From assembly GCA_903828255.1 (NCBI GenBank), contig CAIKLQ010001007.1:1-34354 (forward strand): a stretch of DNA of 34,354 bases, read 5' to 3'. Both the position numbers and the translations under genes were made by a program. Source of the DNA: an uncultured Verrucomicrobiota bacterium. GTDB taxonomy: Bacteria > Verrucomicrobiota > Verrucomicrobiia > Limisphaerales > JADLHS01. Every line of letters starts with the position of its first letter. Position 1 is the first letter of the stretch. Shown here in pieces: positions 23,382-31,344 of this stretch. The notes below the pieces were generated by a model. That model did not search any database. It saw nothing but the letters and a program-made list of their open reading frames with translations, and was not told the DNA's origin.

Positions 23382-25121
23382 TCAGTGTTGAACCGTGCTA
23401 CCGGGTTCGGCCAGGCCGTTGGTCCCAGCCCCCGGCGCTTCGATCAACAGTTCCTTGAGGAACAGGTATTCAAAAACTTTTCCTTGGATTATTTGCACGA
23501 TCTGGCTGGACGTGTGGCGGCTGCCGAGGTCCACGCGTTGGCCAATGACTTTACTGCCATAGGAGTTAGTGGGGCTCGCAGTCATGGGCTGGCGCATCAC
23601 GAACAGCGGATAGCGGTGGCTCAGATCGGCAAGGGGCAGGTTCAGGTCGGAATTGTAAGGGTGAATGCTGGCCCCGGGCAGAAAGAACCGATAGCCTTCC
23701 TCCTTGGAGTTGAAGTTGATCGGCACCCAGACCTCCCGACCTTTCGCGAACTGTTGAACCGCCGCACTGTAAGTGCCCAGTGGCCCGTCGAGCGGTCGCA
23801 TGAAAGCGGCAAAACAAAGCAGCACCAGAATGGCTGCCACATTGACGACTGCCCGGGTACATTTGGGCATCCCTAGCCCGAGGACCACCAACAGACCGGT
23901 GCCGAGCAACAGTAACCAATAGGCCGGCGCATATATCTGGGTGCCTACCCCTTGCTGCAAGCGCCACGACAAATACGCCGCCACGGCCACCAAAACACCC
24001 GCCGTGATAAGGCTGGCATTGAATACCCAACGACTGATCCGCTCCCAATTCAGCGCGCATAGCACGGCCAGCGCAGGCATCGCGGGCAACAAGTAGCGCT
24101 CGTCGCGCTGGCTCGGCAGCGCAAACGCCACGAACAAGGTGCTGCCCCAAATCCACAGCAACTTTTCCCCGTCGCTCAATTCGGCGCGGCGGTTGAAACT
24201 AACGAAAAACAGTGCGATGACGGGAAAGCTCAGTAACCCTGCGTTCAGCGGATAGGACACGACCAACCGCCAGATGCTCGAATCGCCCCACAAAAAATTC
24301 CGCAGGTAGCCTCCGCCTTGCGAACCAAATTTCCCGGCGTTTTCTTTGAGCACAAATTCCCGGAAGATGGTCTGCGAATTCGGATCGAGCACAAACCACA
24401 ACCCGAAGACGGCCAGCGAAAGGACTCCTATAACCGCAATTTTCCAGGCGTCGCGCGTGAGAAAGGTTCTCAGCCGGTAATTGCGCTCACGGAGATACCA
24501 CCACGAGAGGCAGAGTACCACTGGCAACAACAGCGCGAACGATTTGTAGAGCAAGCCGACGCCGATGACCAAGCCCAGTAGCAGCGGCGCGAACAGGCGC
24601 GATGCGAACATCGCGGGGCGCCAATAGAGCATCGTGCAGAGTGGCACCGAGAGCCAGAAAACGAGGGGCGCATCGGTTAGGAACGGCCGCCCATAGCGAT
24701 AGGTGCTAAAGAAGGCGAGAAAGATCAGCAGCGCGAGGAGGCCGGTTTCCAGTTGCCGGGACAATTTCCATCCCAGCAGAAAAACCAGGCCCGCCGTAAG
24801 TAGAGTATAAATGACGCTCGGGTAGCGGAGGTGCCACAGGGTCCAGTTCCTGCCCCAGTCCGTGGACGCGATGCCCTGCCAAAACAACAGCGGCGGTTTG
24901 GTGTTCCGCATCCCTTCCAACTCGGACTGGAGCGGCAGCAAGTGGCCGCTGGCCGCAGTCACTCGCGTGATGTGCGCGTAGGGAAGTTCATCGCCATTCT
25001 TAGGAATATGATCGCTGCCCAGGCCGTAGAAATAGGTAAATACCGCGAGGGCGATAGCCAGTCCGTACCAAATTAGGAGTCTGCGTGACTTGGTGGAATC
25101 AGTTGCAACTAGCTCGGACAT
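23382..25121 (-). CDS. GT-C membrane glycosyltransferase (ArnT/PMT-like)
   Basis: The 579-aa protein has about ten to twelve membrane helices. The first helix (LLIWYGLAIALAVFTYFYGLG) is followed by a loop with KNGDELPYAHITRV, where Asp44-Glu45 sit at the usual place of the acidic catalytic residues of GT-C enzymes. LRYPSVIYTLLTAGLVFLLG, RPFLTDAPLVFWL, LLYKSFALLLPV and SQRDERYLLPAMPALAVL are typical ArnT/PMT_2 blocks. Such enzymes use lipid-linked sugars to glycosylate lipid A, proteins or other envelope molecules on the outer face of the membrane. The last about 140 residues form a periplasmic domain. ATG 25121 lies inside the end of the GT9 gene (13-bp overlap in another frame), which indicates translational coupling. 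Confidence 0.85.
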   Translation of the reverse strand: MSELVATDSTKSRRLLIWYGLAIALAVFTYFYGLGSDHIPKNGDELPYAHITRVTAASGHLLPLQSELEGMRNTKPPLLFWQGIASTDWGRNWTLWHLRYPSVIYTLLTAGLVFLLGWKLSRQLETGLLALLIFLAFFSTYRYGRPFLTDAPLVFWLSVPLCTMLYWRPAMFASRLFAPLLLGLVIGVGLLYKSFALLLPVVLCLSWWYLRERNYRLRTFLTRDAWKIAVIGVLSLAVFGLWFVLDPNSQTIFREFVLKENAGKFGSQGGGYLRNFLWGDSSIWRLVVSYPLNAGLLSFPVIALFFVSFNRRAELSDGEKLLWIWGSTLFVAFALPSQRDERYLLPAMPALAVLCALNWERISRWVFNASLITAGVLVAVAAYLSWRLQQGVGTQIYAPAYWLLLLGTGLLVVLGLGMPKCTRAVVNVAAILVLLCFAAFMRPLDGPLGTYSAAVQQFAKGREVWVPINFNSKEEGYRFFLPGASIHPYNSDLNLPLADLSHRYPLFVMRQPMTASPTNSYGSKVIGQRVDLGSRHTSSQIVQIIQGKVFEYLFLKELLIEAPGAGTNGLAEPGSTVQH

Positions 25122-26326
25122 GAGTCCTTCAATTTGACCATCTCGAGTGCCTTGGCCAGCACCTGCGCGGGTAGGATCTGCTTGAGACATTGGTTGTCGC
25201 CGTCGCAGGGCGACCGCCGGTGGTTGTAGGCCGTCAGGCACGGCGAACAGGGTAGCGGCAGATGGAAACAGAAAACATGCTTCGCCAGCGAACCATATAG
25301 CGCCGGCGTTTCCGGACCATATAGGATGAGGGTTGGAATCGGGGTGATGGCCGCGAACTGGCCCGGGCCACCGTCGTTGGTGATGAGCAACGCCGCCCGG
25401 TGGAAGAGCGCAAGCAAATGCCGGATGGACTTGGTGTAGCCTGTCAGATCAACACACTGCGGACTCTGGCAATGCGCCGTGAGGTCTTGGCCGAGCGGTT
25501 TGTCTTCCGGGAGGCCGATGATTCCCACCGCGTGGCCGGCGCGCAGCAGTTCCGCACAGAGGCGGCGGTAGTGTTCCGGCGGCCAGGCGCGAATCGGCAG
25601 CAACCCGCCGCTCGGATAAACCAAGACCAGAGACTTGTCCTTGAGCGCGGGAAAGTCCGCGTGCAACTGCGCGGCGACTTGTTGCAATTCCAGCTCGGGA
25701 AATTGTAGCAGCGGCGGCGGTCCGGGGCGCGGGATCACCGACTCCTTGCCGACCGGCACGGTCCGGGATTCGATGGCCGCGACGAGGGCGAGGTATTGTT
25801 GCGCGATGTGCTTGTAGGGATTGTAAAGCACCGGGCGATTGAGGAACGAGCCGCGATAGAGCCCCTCCTGCGTGTGCCGGTGAAATCCCACGCGCACCCG
25901 TGCGCCCGACAGATACGAGAAAATGCTGCTGCTGCGCGCGAACAATTCGCAATCAATCGCGACCTCGAACTTGAGCGCGCGCATGGTTCGCAAGACGCGG
26001 AAGCAATCCACGACGAACTGGCTCAAGGACCGGTCGTTCACCGTCAACACGTTTTCCTTGGAAATTACCCCGAGCAGGTCGAGCACTTCACGGCTGCGGG
26101 CGAAGAGCAGGACGTGGATCGTGGCGTCGGGATACTGCTGCTGCAACTGCTTGAACATGGCCTGCCCGAGCACGAGACTGCCCATTTCGGAAAGCAGGAT
26201 GACCAGCACCCGACGCGGCGGCGCGGTCAGTGGCTTGGGCCGGTGAAAGCGGTGCAGCAGGGAAAATAGCGCGCAAATAGGCACGCCTGCGAACCGGTCT
26301 GCAGCACGCTGAAAGTTGATGTTCAT
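25109..26326 (-). CDS. GT9 family glycosyltransferase (heptosyltransferase-like)
   Basis: The 405-aa product belongs to the ADP-heptose:LPS heptosyltransferase family (GT9, GT-B fold). VLVILLSEMGSLVLGQAMFKQLQQQYP (about residues 41-67) is the N-terminal nucleotide-fold start. DKSLVLVYPSGG and WPPEHYRRLCAELL begin the C-terminal domain, and ITNDGGPGQFAAITPIPTLILYGPETP carries the D-G-G-P motif of the donor-binding site. A Cys-rich end (CSPCLTAYNHRRSPCDGDNQCLKQI) is also found in many GT9 members. It probably adds a heptose or related sugar to lipopolysaccharide or another envelope glycan in the cytoplasm. It is the first gene of an operon with the overlapping GT-C gene. ATG 26326 gives the usual N-terminus; an in-frame start at 26383 is less likely. 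Confidence 0.88.
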   Translation of the reverse strand: MNINFQRAADRFAGVPICALFSLLHRFHRPKPLTAPPRRVLVILLSEMGSLVLGQAMFKQLQQQYPDATIHVLLFARSREVLDLLGVISKENVLTVNDRSLSQFVVDCFRVLRTMRALKFEVAIDCELFARSSSIFSYLSGARVRVGFHRHTQEGLYRGSFLNRPVLYNPYKHIAQQYLALVAAIESRTVPVGKESVIPRPGPPPLLQFPELELQQVAAQLHADFPALKDKSLVLVYPSGGLLPIRAWPPEHYRRLCAELLRAGHAVGIIGLPEDKPLGQDLTAHCQSPQCVDLTGYTKSIRHLLALFHRAALLITNDGGPGQFAAITPIPTLILYGPETPALYGSLAKHVFCFHLPLPCSPCLTAYNHRRSPCDGDNQCLKQILPAQVLAKALEMVKLKDSCPS

Positions 26327-26403
26327 GTCCGACGGATTGGGAAAAACAATGCCACGGTTATGGCGAACTCCGCAAGCTCTCATTCCACAGGGGGGGGGGG
26401 AGC

Positions 26404-26525
26404 GGAAGTGGCGGTCACGCCCTGGAGTCTTACTCTTAATCCTTTTCTAAACCGCAGGCGGCGCCGATTAAGGTTAAGCCGCCCGTTGACCGCCACTTCC
26501 TATCGCCCCCTGCCACGGGGGGCGA
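26404..26525. repeat. REP-like inverted repeats upstream of RAYT remnant
   Basis: GGAAGTGGCGGTCA (26404-26417) and its exact complement (26487-26500) are 14-bp perfect arms around about 70 nt. Directly after them, TCGCCCCC (26503-26510) and GGGGGCGA (26518-26525) form a second 8-bp hairpin. A run of eleven G (26390-26400) precedes, and the CTTACTCTTAAT motif shared with the leu repeat is inside. The pair lies about 75-195 nt before a RAYT remnant and could be its REP/REPIN. Confidence 0.55.
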
Positions 26526-26598
26526 CGAAAAGGGGTGATTAGAAGGAGGTCCGGTTCTGGAGATTGACAGGTGCGGTGGTGCGGGGCACTCTCCCGGC

Positions 26599-27044
26599 AT
26601 GGCCCGCAAACCCCGAGTCGAATATCCCAGGGCGGCTCCCCAGCCGCTTCTGCTGTGAGCATCAGCGTGACAAACGGCAGAAAGCGCGGCGCCCGACGCG
26701 CGCCGATCTTCCACGCCGCCGTGGTTCGCCGGCGCTGCGGCGCAATGCTGGGCGAAGCTTGTGCCAAGATAGTTTGGCAGGTTCCTGCCTGGATCCTCGG
26801 GTCGAATCATTTTCCCCTAACTCACCTACCCGGCGAAACGCCTCAGCCGTATCTGGTCGCCGGGATGAAATGGTTGCCCGGCACTTACCCGAGCCGCGGC
26901 ATCCGGCGGCCCAAGCTGCCCGGGACTCTTTTCGTCAGGCGCTCCAAGTCGCCGATAGGTGCTGTCTCCGGCAGTGGCTACCGCAAGCCCAGTTGCGACT
27001 ACGGGCCTCGCAATCCGGCGCGGGGGCAGCTTACTCTCGGGTGA
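26599..27044 (+). pseudogene. REP-associated tyrosine transposase (RAYT, Y1_Tnp) remnant
   Basis: ATG 26599 begins MARKPRVEYPRA, the canonical N-terminus of verrucomicrobial/proteobacterial RAYTs, but the frame soon stops. In another frame LGEACAKIVWQVPAWILGSN-HF follows. Here the HUH motif that should read SNHFHLV is changed to SNHFPLT, so one metal-binding His is lost. Then ETPQPYLVAGMKWLPGTYPS and GNGY-like SGYRKPSCDYGPRNPARG, with the catalytic Tyr region, lead to a TGA at 27042-27044. At least one frameshift and many substitutions have disabled it. Intact RAYTs move REP sequences. It ends 16 bp before the next gene and probably has no function. Confidence 0.72.
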
Positions 27045-27060
27045 CAATGGCTGTTGCACT

Positions 27061-28995
27061 ATGAAGGCGAACCGGGCGGCTGGGATTGGGATCGCGCTGA
27101 CGGTTTGGATCTATGTCGCCATGGGGCTGCGCGATGGCTGGCACGGGGCGGCAGTCCCGCCGGCGAAATTTGCGGTATCTCCGGTCTCGCTTACTGCTTC
27201 CAACGCGGCCCCATTCTTGCACGAGGAGTTCATTGATCCCCAGCCCAAGGAGAATTCCGCGCACGTCTCGTCCGTGTGCGAACTGTCGGAGGGCGGCCTG
27301 GCGGCAGCGTGGTATGCGGGCACGCGCGAAGGCGCGCGCGATGTGGCGATCTACTTCGCGACGCGCCCTTCCGGCACCAACGGCGGATGGTCGCACCCGC
27401 AGCAAGTGGTCACGCGGGAGTCCGCCGCCGCGGAAACTTTTCGTTACGTGAAGAAAGTGGGCAACCCGATGTTGTTCAGCGCCGGGGACGGACGAATTTA
27501 TTTGCTCTATGTCTCGGTTGGAATCGGCGGCTGGTCGGCCAGTTCGTTGAACCTTAAACACACCGACGATGGCGGGCGGACTTGGGCGCCCAGTCGGCGC
27601 CTGGGGCTAAGTCCGTTTTTCAATGTGAGCGAACTGGTGAAAAACGGTCCCGTTCCGCTCGGTGGCGGCGGCTGGGTGGTGCCTATTTACCACGAGTTGC
27701 TCGGCAAATTCCCGGAGCTGCTTTGGTTGCGCCTGCACCATGACTCGGGGATGGAGGTGGTCAAGACCCGGGCCTTCGGTGGCCGGCAGGCATTCCAGGC
27801 GGCGCTGACGCCGCTCGATGAACAACAGGCGCTGCTGTTTTGTCGGACGGCCAATGCCGAGCGCCGGATTCAAGTGGCCAAGACTTCCGACGGGGGACGA
27901 CACTGGACCGCGCCCCAGCCCATCGAACTGCCCAACTCGGATTCCGGTTTGGACGCCTTGCGGCTCGCCGATGGTCGCTTCCTGCTGGCCTTCAACGACA
28001 CCGCTTCCGGTCGTCACATTTTGCGCTTGGCCGTCTCCGCCGACCAGGCGGCGACCTGGCGGCGCGCGGGCACCATCGCTGAAGAAGCGGGCGCGGAGTT
28101 TTCCTATCCCTTCCTGTTGCAAACTAGCGATGGCTTGGTGCATCTGACCTACACTTGGAAGCGCCGCGGCATCAAACATGTCACCTGCAACCTCGCGTGG
28201 CTCGGGGCGCAAGCGGGAAAAAATTCCCCGGCCAGTGAGAACTCACGCCTCGCGCCGCTGGATCTGATAGGAGCGCCGAGCCCTGCCCCGGCCAATTGGA
28301 ATACAAACGCAGAAACGCGCCAGGACGATGCGCGGCACTCCGGGTCATCGGCGGTTGCACCCATGAATTCCTCGCTTCCAGCGATCCTAGTTTCGTTCGC
28401 GGCGCCCGCCCTGATTTTGCTGCTGCTGTTTCAGGCGCTGGCCCGCCGACTCCGCCGGCGAGCGCAAGGCTGGACTTGGTTTGCGGGACTGACGGCGATT
28501 GCGGTGGGGGTTGTCGTTCTACCGCTCCAAGGGCTGCCGCTCGCGCGCTGGGTGGCGGGCGTGGTAGATCATTGGAGCATCCCGCTGTTGGCGTTGCTGG
28601 TGGCGAACGTGGCCCAAAAGTTTTTTAGCGTCGAACTGCTCCGGCCTGCGGACGAGCAGGCGGCGGGTGTTTTCGGCGCGCTGGCGGGAGTGACGCTGTA
28701 TCCGCTGGCCCTGGGCTTGGGGCCGGTGGATCCCTACAGTTTCGGCTGGCACTTTGGACCGCTGTTTGTCGGGGTAGGAGTGGGGGCGGTGATTTTGCTT
28801 TGGCGGCGCAATCGCTTTGGGATCGTGCTATTCATGGCGGTGCTGGCGTGGGGCTTGCGGGTGCCTGAATCGGGCAACTACTGGGATTGCCTCGTGGATC
28901 CGTTTTACTTCCTCGCCGCGCTGGGCGGGCTCGGCTCGAAGCTGTGGCGCAAGCTCCTGCCACAACTCCCGCCACCCTCCAGCGCTTCCATCTGA
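27061..28995 (+). CDS. Sialidase-like domain fused to a multi-spanning membrane domain
   Basis: The 644-aa product has an N-terminal signal or anchor (IGIALTVWIYVAMG). Residues about 55-390 are a BNR/Asp-box propeller: FIDPQPKENSAHVSSVCEL, AAWYAGTREGARDVAIYFATR, KHTDDGGRTWAPS and KTSDGGRHWTAPQ are the typical blocks of the sialidase-like BNR_2 type. After a linker, residues about 437-635 contain about six membrane helices (ILVSFAAPALILLLLFQALA, GLTAIAVGVVVLPLQG, WSIPLLALLVANVAQ, VFGALAGVTLYPLALGLG, GPLFVGVGVGAVILLW, FGIVLFMAVLAWGL). The propeller would thus be held on the outer face of the membrane. I do not recognise the membrane domain. ATG 27061 is chosen because the upstream frame is the RAYT remnant. 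Confidence 0.8.
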   Translation: MKANRAAGIGIALTVWIYVAMGLRDGWHGAAVPPAKFAVSPVSLTASNAAPFLHEEFIDPQPKENSAHVSSVCELSEGGLAAAWYAGTREGARDVAIYFATRPSGTNGGWSHPQQVVTRESAAAETFRYVKKVGNPMLFSAGDGRIYLLYVSVGIGGWSASSLNLKHTDDGGRTWAPSRRLGLSPFFNVSELVKNGPVPLGGGGWVVPIYHELLGKFPELLWLRLHHDSGMEVVKTRAFGGRQAFQAALTPLDEQQALLFCRTANAERRIQVAKTSDGGRHWTAPQPIELPNSDSGLDALRLADGRFLLAFNDTASGRHILRLAVSADQAATWRRAGTIAEEAGAEFSYPFLLQTSDGLVHLTYTWKRRGIKHVTCNLAWLGAQAGKNSPASENSRLAPLDLIGAPSPAPANWNTNAETRQDDARHSGSSAVAPMNSSLPAILVSFAAPALILLLLFQALARRLRRRAQGWTWFAGLTAIAVGVVVLPLQGLPLARWVAGVVDHWSIPLLALLVANVAQKFFSVELLRPADEQAAGVFGALAGVTLYPLALGLGPVDPYSFGWHFGPLFVGVGVGAVILLWRRNRFGIVLFMAVLAWGLRVPESGNYWDCLVDPFYFLAALGGLGSKLWRKLLPQLPPPSSASI

Positions 28996-29131
28996 CTGCC
29001 CCCTGCCAGCGATTTTGCAGACTTCGGTTTGGGGTCTGGGACGCGAAACCAAAGGGACAACGGAGTGGTTGAAGAGCCCCGAAATTCAGCGGAAGAAAAC
29101 TCAATGCGGCTAGGCGCACTTCTAGGCCGTC

Positions 29132-29164
29132 GGGCTTCAAGCTGAGGGCTTCAAGCTGAGGGCT
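29132..29164. repeat. Short tandem repeat (14-mer)
   Basis: GGGCTTCAAGCTGA is repeated twice (29132-29145, 29146-29159), and the first five bases occur again (29160-29164). It lies in the convergent gap between the sialidase-fusion and glycosidase-like genes, and each unit contains the palindrome AGCTTCAAGCT only in part. No function is apparent. Confidence 0.6.
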
Positions 29165-29232
29165 ACAACTAGGTGGCTTCCGCCAAAGAGGTTTAGCGCA
29201 ATCGCCGCCAAGATTTCCAACCTTCCGGACGA

Positions 29233-30789
29233 CTATTCAGTTCCCGTTCGCAGCGCAAAGATATCGGCGTCTTTGAGCACGAACCGGAAACGCACGGGCT
29301 TGCCGATGAGGCTGGATAAATCGCTGCCGGATTTCCAAGTGATCACGGCGTCCAGTTCATCGCCGAAGAGTGGCGGCATATCGGCCAGCGACCGGCCTCC
29401 GATCGGTTTGCCTTGCTCGTCCTGCACTTCCACCTGAATGGAGCCGGCGGCTGAAGTTGCGTAATTCAGAATCAGATTCTTGCCGGTAAACGTCAGCGCC
29501 CGGGTCGTGAACTCGCCACCCGCCGCGCCGGCGTGGACCGAGGCAAAGCCGTGCCGCCGGACCGTGATGCGGCGCAGGCGGTGATCCGGCCATTCGTAGT
29601 GCTCGGTGATGTACATCGAGAACTCGTTGGGATCGAGTTGCACGATGCCCCAGGCGGGCATGTTGCTGCGTTGCGTCCAGTTCCGTTTGTCCAGGCCGGG
29701 ACGCACCCAAGCTTCCAGGAAGGTGCGATCCCAGTTCACGCCATCACGGCTGCTGAGGAACAGGGCATCGGAGACGCCCAGCTCGTGATAGTCGGCAAAC
29801 TTCTTGCGCTCTGGCACGAAGCGCTTGGGAAATGAGAGATACAGGTGCGGCGCTCCGGGACAAGGCCGCGTGCCGTTGGTATAGAAGTGTTCCTTGGGCG
29901 CGGTCTTGGGATAGCGATTCGGCGTCGGATCAATCCAGTGAATGAAATCCGTGGAAGTGCAACTCTGAACGGAACGCACGCCGCCGTCGCCGTAGCGCGA
30001 GAAGCAGCGATAGCTCTGCGTCCGCTCATCCCAGAAGGAGAGATTGAGCGAATCAAAGTCGCCCTTGGTCATAACCGGTTCGGCTTGCAGCTTTTGCCAG
30101 TGGATGCCGTCGGACGAGACGAAAGCATAGAGTTTGCTCAGAATGCCCGCGAGCGCCTTGTATCGCTCTTCTGGTTTGGCGGCGGGATTTCCGTCGCGGA
30201 ACGGCGCGAAGTTGTGCGACTCCTGGCCCCGATGAATGATGTTGTTCTCCTTCGAGCCTTGGAACTCAACCAAGCCCAAGTTGGGGCGGGTGAAATGAAT
30301 CCCATCCGTGCTCTCCGCGTAACAGGTGACCTGGCCGGTGGAGGTGTCCGCGCCGCCGGGTACCAGGCCGCGATAATAAAGCCGCACCAGCGGGCCGTCT
30401 TGAAACACGGTGAAGTAGGCGCTGTCCGGTCCTTCCCACGGTTTGTCAGTCACCAGAACGACCTCGCGCTTCACCGGCGGTTGCAGTTGAAGCGAAATTC
30501 CCCCGCGAGAGCGGGCGGTGTCAATCAGCCAATCATCCACAAACAACTCCATCCGCGTGCCGATGGCAACGGGGCTCGCCTCCGGTTCGGCGGGCGAAAG
30601 CAACCGCGATGCAAACCCGATCGCCAAGATCGTTGCGATCAACAAAGGAAGAGAACGCTTTGTCGGGAGCGCAGCTTTCCGAACCGTGGCCGCGGATGGG
30701 AGTCCGCGCTCAGCTTCAGCAGGTTTGCGCCGAGTCACGTCGGCGGCTATGGAGTTTTGAAAGTATCTCGAATGCATGGTTGGAATCAT
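29233..30789 (-). CDS. Membrane-anchored glycosidase-like propeller protein (GH43/GH32-like)
   Basis: The 518-aa product has a charged N-terminal tail of about 45 residues, then one membrane helix (LPLLIATILAIGFASRLL). The rest looks like a five-bladed propeller of the GH43/GH32-like sort that is common as a 'hypothetical glycosyl hydrolase' in PVC bacteria: MELFVDDWLID at the start, AYFTVFQDGPLVRLYYRG, CYAESTDGIHFTRPNLG, ENNIIHRG, AFVSSDGIHWQKL, LFLSSRDGVNWDR and FSMYITEHY. A beta-sandwich-like end (FTGKNLILNYATSAAGSIQVEVQDEQGKPI) follows. The catalytic residues are not certain. It should act on sugars outside the cytoplasm while fixed to the membrane. ATG 30777 is an equally good start. It is convergent with the sialidase-fusion gene. 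Confidence 0.75.
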   Translation of the reverse strand: MIPTMHSRYFQNSIAADVTRRKPAEAERGLPSAATVRKAALPTKRSLPLLIATILAIGFASRLLSPAEPEASPVAIGTRMELFVDDWLIDTARSRGGISLQLQPPVKREVVLVTDKPWEGPDSAYFTVFQDGPLVRLYYRGLVPGGADTSTGQVTCYAESTDGIHFTRPNLGLVEFQGSKENNIIHRGQESHNFAPFRDGNPAAKPEERYKALAGILSKLYAFVSSDGIHWQKLQAEPVMTKGDFDSLNLSFWDERTQSYRCFSRYGDGGVRSVQSCTSTDFIHWIDPTPNRYPKTAPKEHFYTNGTRPCPGAPHLYLSFPKRFVPERKKFADYHELGVSDALFLSSRDGVNWDRTFLEAWVRPGLDKRNWTQRSNMPAWGIVQLDPNEFSMYITEHYEWPDHRLRRITVRRHGFASVHAGAAGGEFTTRALTFTGKNLILNYATSAAGSIQVEVQDEQGKPIGGRSLADMPPLFGDELDAVITWKSGSDLSSLIGKPVRFRFVLKDADIFALRTGTE

Positions 30790-30864
30790 GGCGACGCAGG
30801 GGTGCTTTGAGAAGGATTAACGAAACGATCCCTATCCGGGTTGGCGCTCCGGCATCGCCGCGCC

Positions 30865-30905
30865 ATCCGGCAAGGCCGATCCGGGTGGGGCTTGGCCGGA
30901 TTTTT
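30865..30905 (+). terminator. Intrinsic-terminator-like hairpin without an upstream gene
   Basis: ATCCGGC-A-AGGCC (30865-30877) pairs with GGCTT-G-GCCGGAT (30889-30901): 7 bp, one mismatch, then 5 bp with a wobble. TTTTT (30901-30905) follows on the plus strand. No plus-strand gene ends before it: the nearest upstream neighbour is the 5' end of a minus-strand gene. It may end an unseen small RNA or act as an attenuator for the 31171 gene. Confidence 0.45.
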
Positions 30906-31170
30906 CGCGCCGTCCAAAAAGAGCTCGCCCAACTTTCGCCGCGTGGCGCGGGCTGAGCCAGATCAACGACCGGTTCGGTAGCTGCGCCGCCCCCGTCGCA
31001 AATGGTGGCGGCGGAGCCTCGTCGCCAGCGCGAAAGCACCAGCCGGACGGCCCGGTTTCGGTTTCTCGCGCCGAGGGCGCCGCGACCAGCCGCGCTCCGC
31101 CAAAATGAGAATGGCCGCACCGCCAGGGACACAACTTGATTTGGAAAGCGCATCGGCTATTCTCCGCGCC
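30906..31170. other. Gene-free stretch with inverted copy of the 16457 repeat
   Basis: Positions 31086-31112 are an exact inverted copy of the 27-base repeat at 16457-16483. Nothing else is recognised in this part of the region between the divergent genes at 30789 and 31171. Confidence 0.6.
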
Positions 31171-31332
31171 ATGAAATTCCTCGCCGCGATTGCGGTTTAT
31201 CTATGTATCGGGGTGGCGCTGGGCTGGGGCCTCTTGCTGGCCGTGAAAGGCAGTCTGTGGTTTTTGGTCGCTGGCTTCGTGGTTTACGTGCTCGCCCTGG
31301 CGAAACTCGGTTGTCTGCCAAAGCCTCATTAA
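31171..31332 (+). CDS. Small two-helix membrane protein
   Basis: The 53-aa product reads as two membrane helices (FLAAIAVYLCIGVALGWGLLLAV and SLWFLVAGFVVYVLALAKLGCL) joined by the short KGS turn, with a short basic tail. No family is recognised. It ends 12 bp before dtd and is probably in the same transcript. ATG 31171 is chosen: the in-frame upstream codons from 31105 come from repeat sequence. Small hydrophobic proteins of this kind are hard to assign, but the clean frame, helix pattern and close spacing support a real gene. Confidence 0.6.
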   Translation: MKFLAAIAVYLCIGVALGWGLLLAVKGSLWFLVAGFVVYVLALAKLGCLPKPH

Positions 31333-31344
31333 CCCCCGGCAGCG

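Noticed and set aside
26384-26400. Phase-variable G run controlling the GT9 gene
   Set aside because: The run of eleven G lies upstream of the chosen GT9 start, in a repeat element and outside any reading frame; length variation would be needed to support it.
29132-29164. Iteron-like origin or integration site
   Set aside because: Only two full 14-base units with no rep gene, tRNA or integrase nearby.
31171-31332. Toxin of a type I toxin-antitoxin pair (small hydrophobic peptide)
   Set aside because: It has two helices and sits in line with dtd in a likely operon, with no antisense RNA promoter visible.
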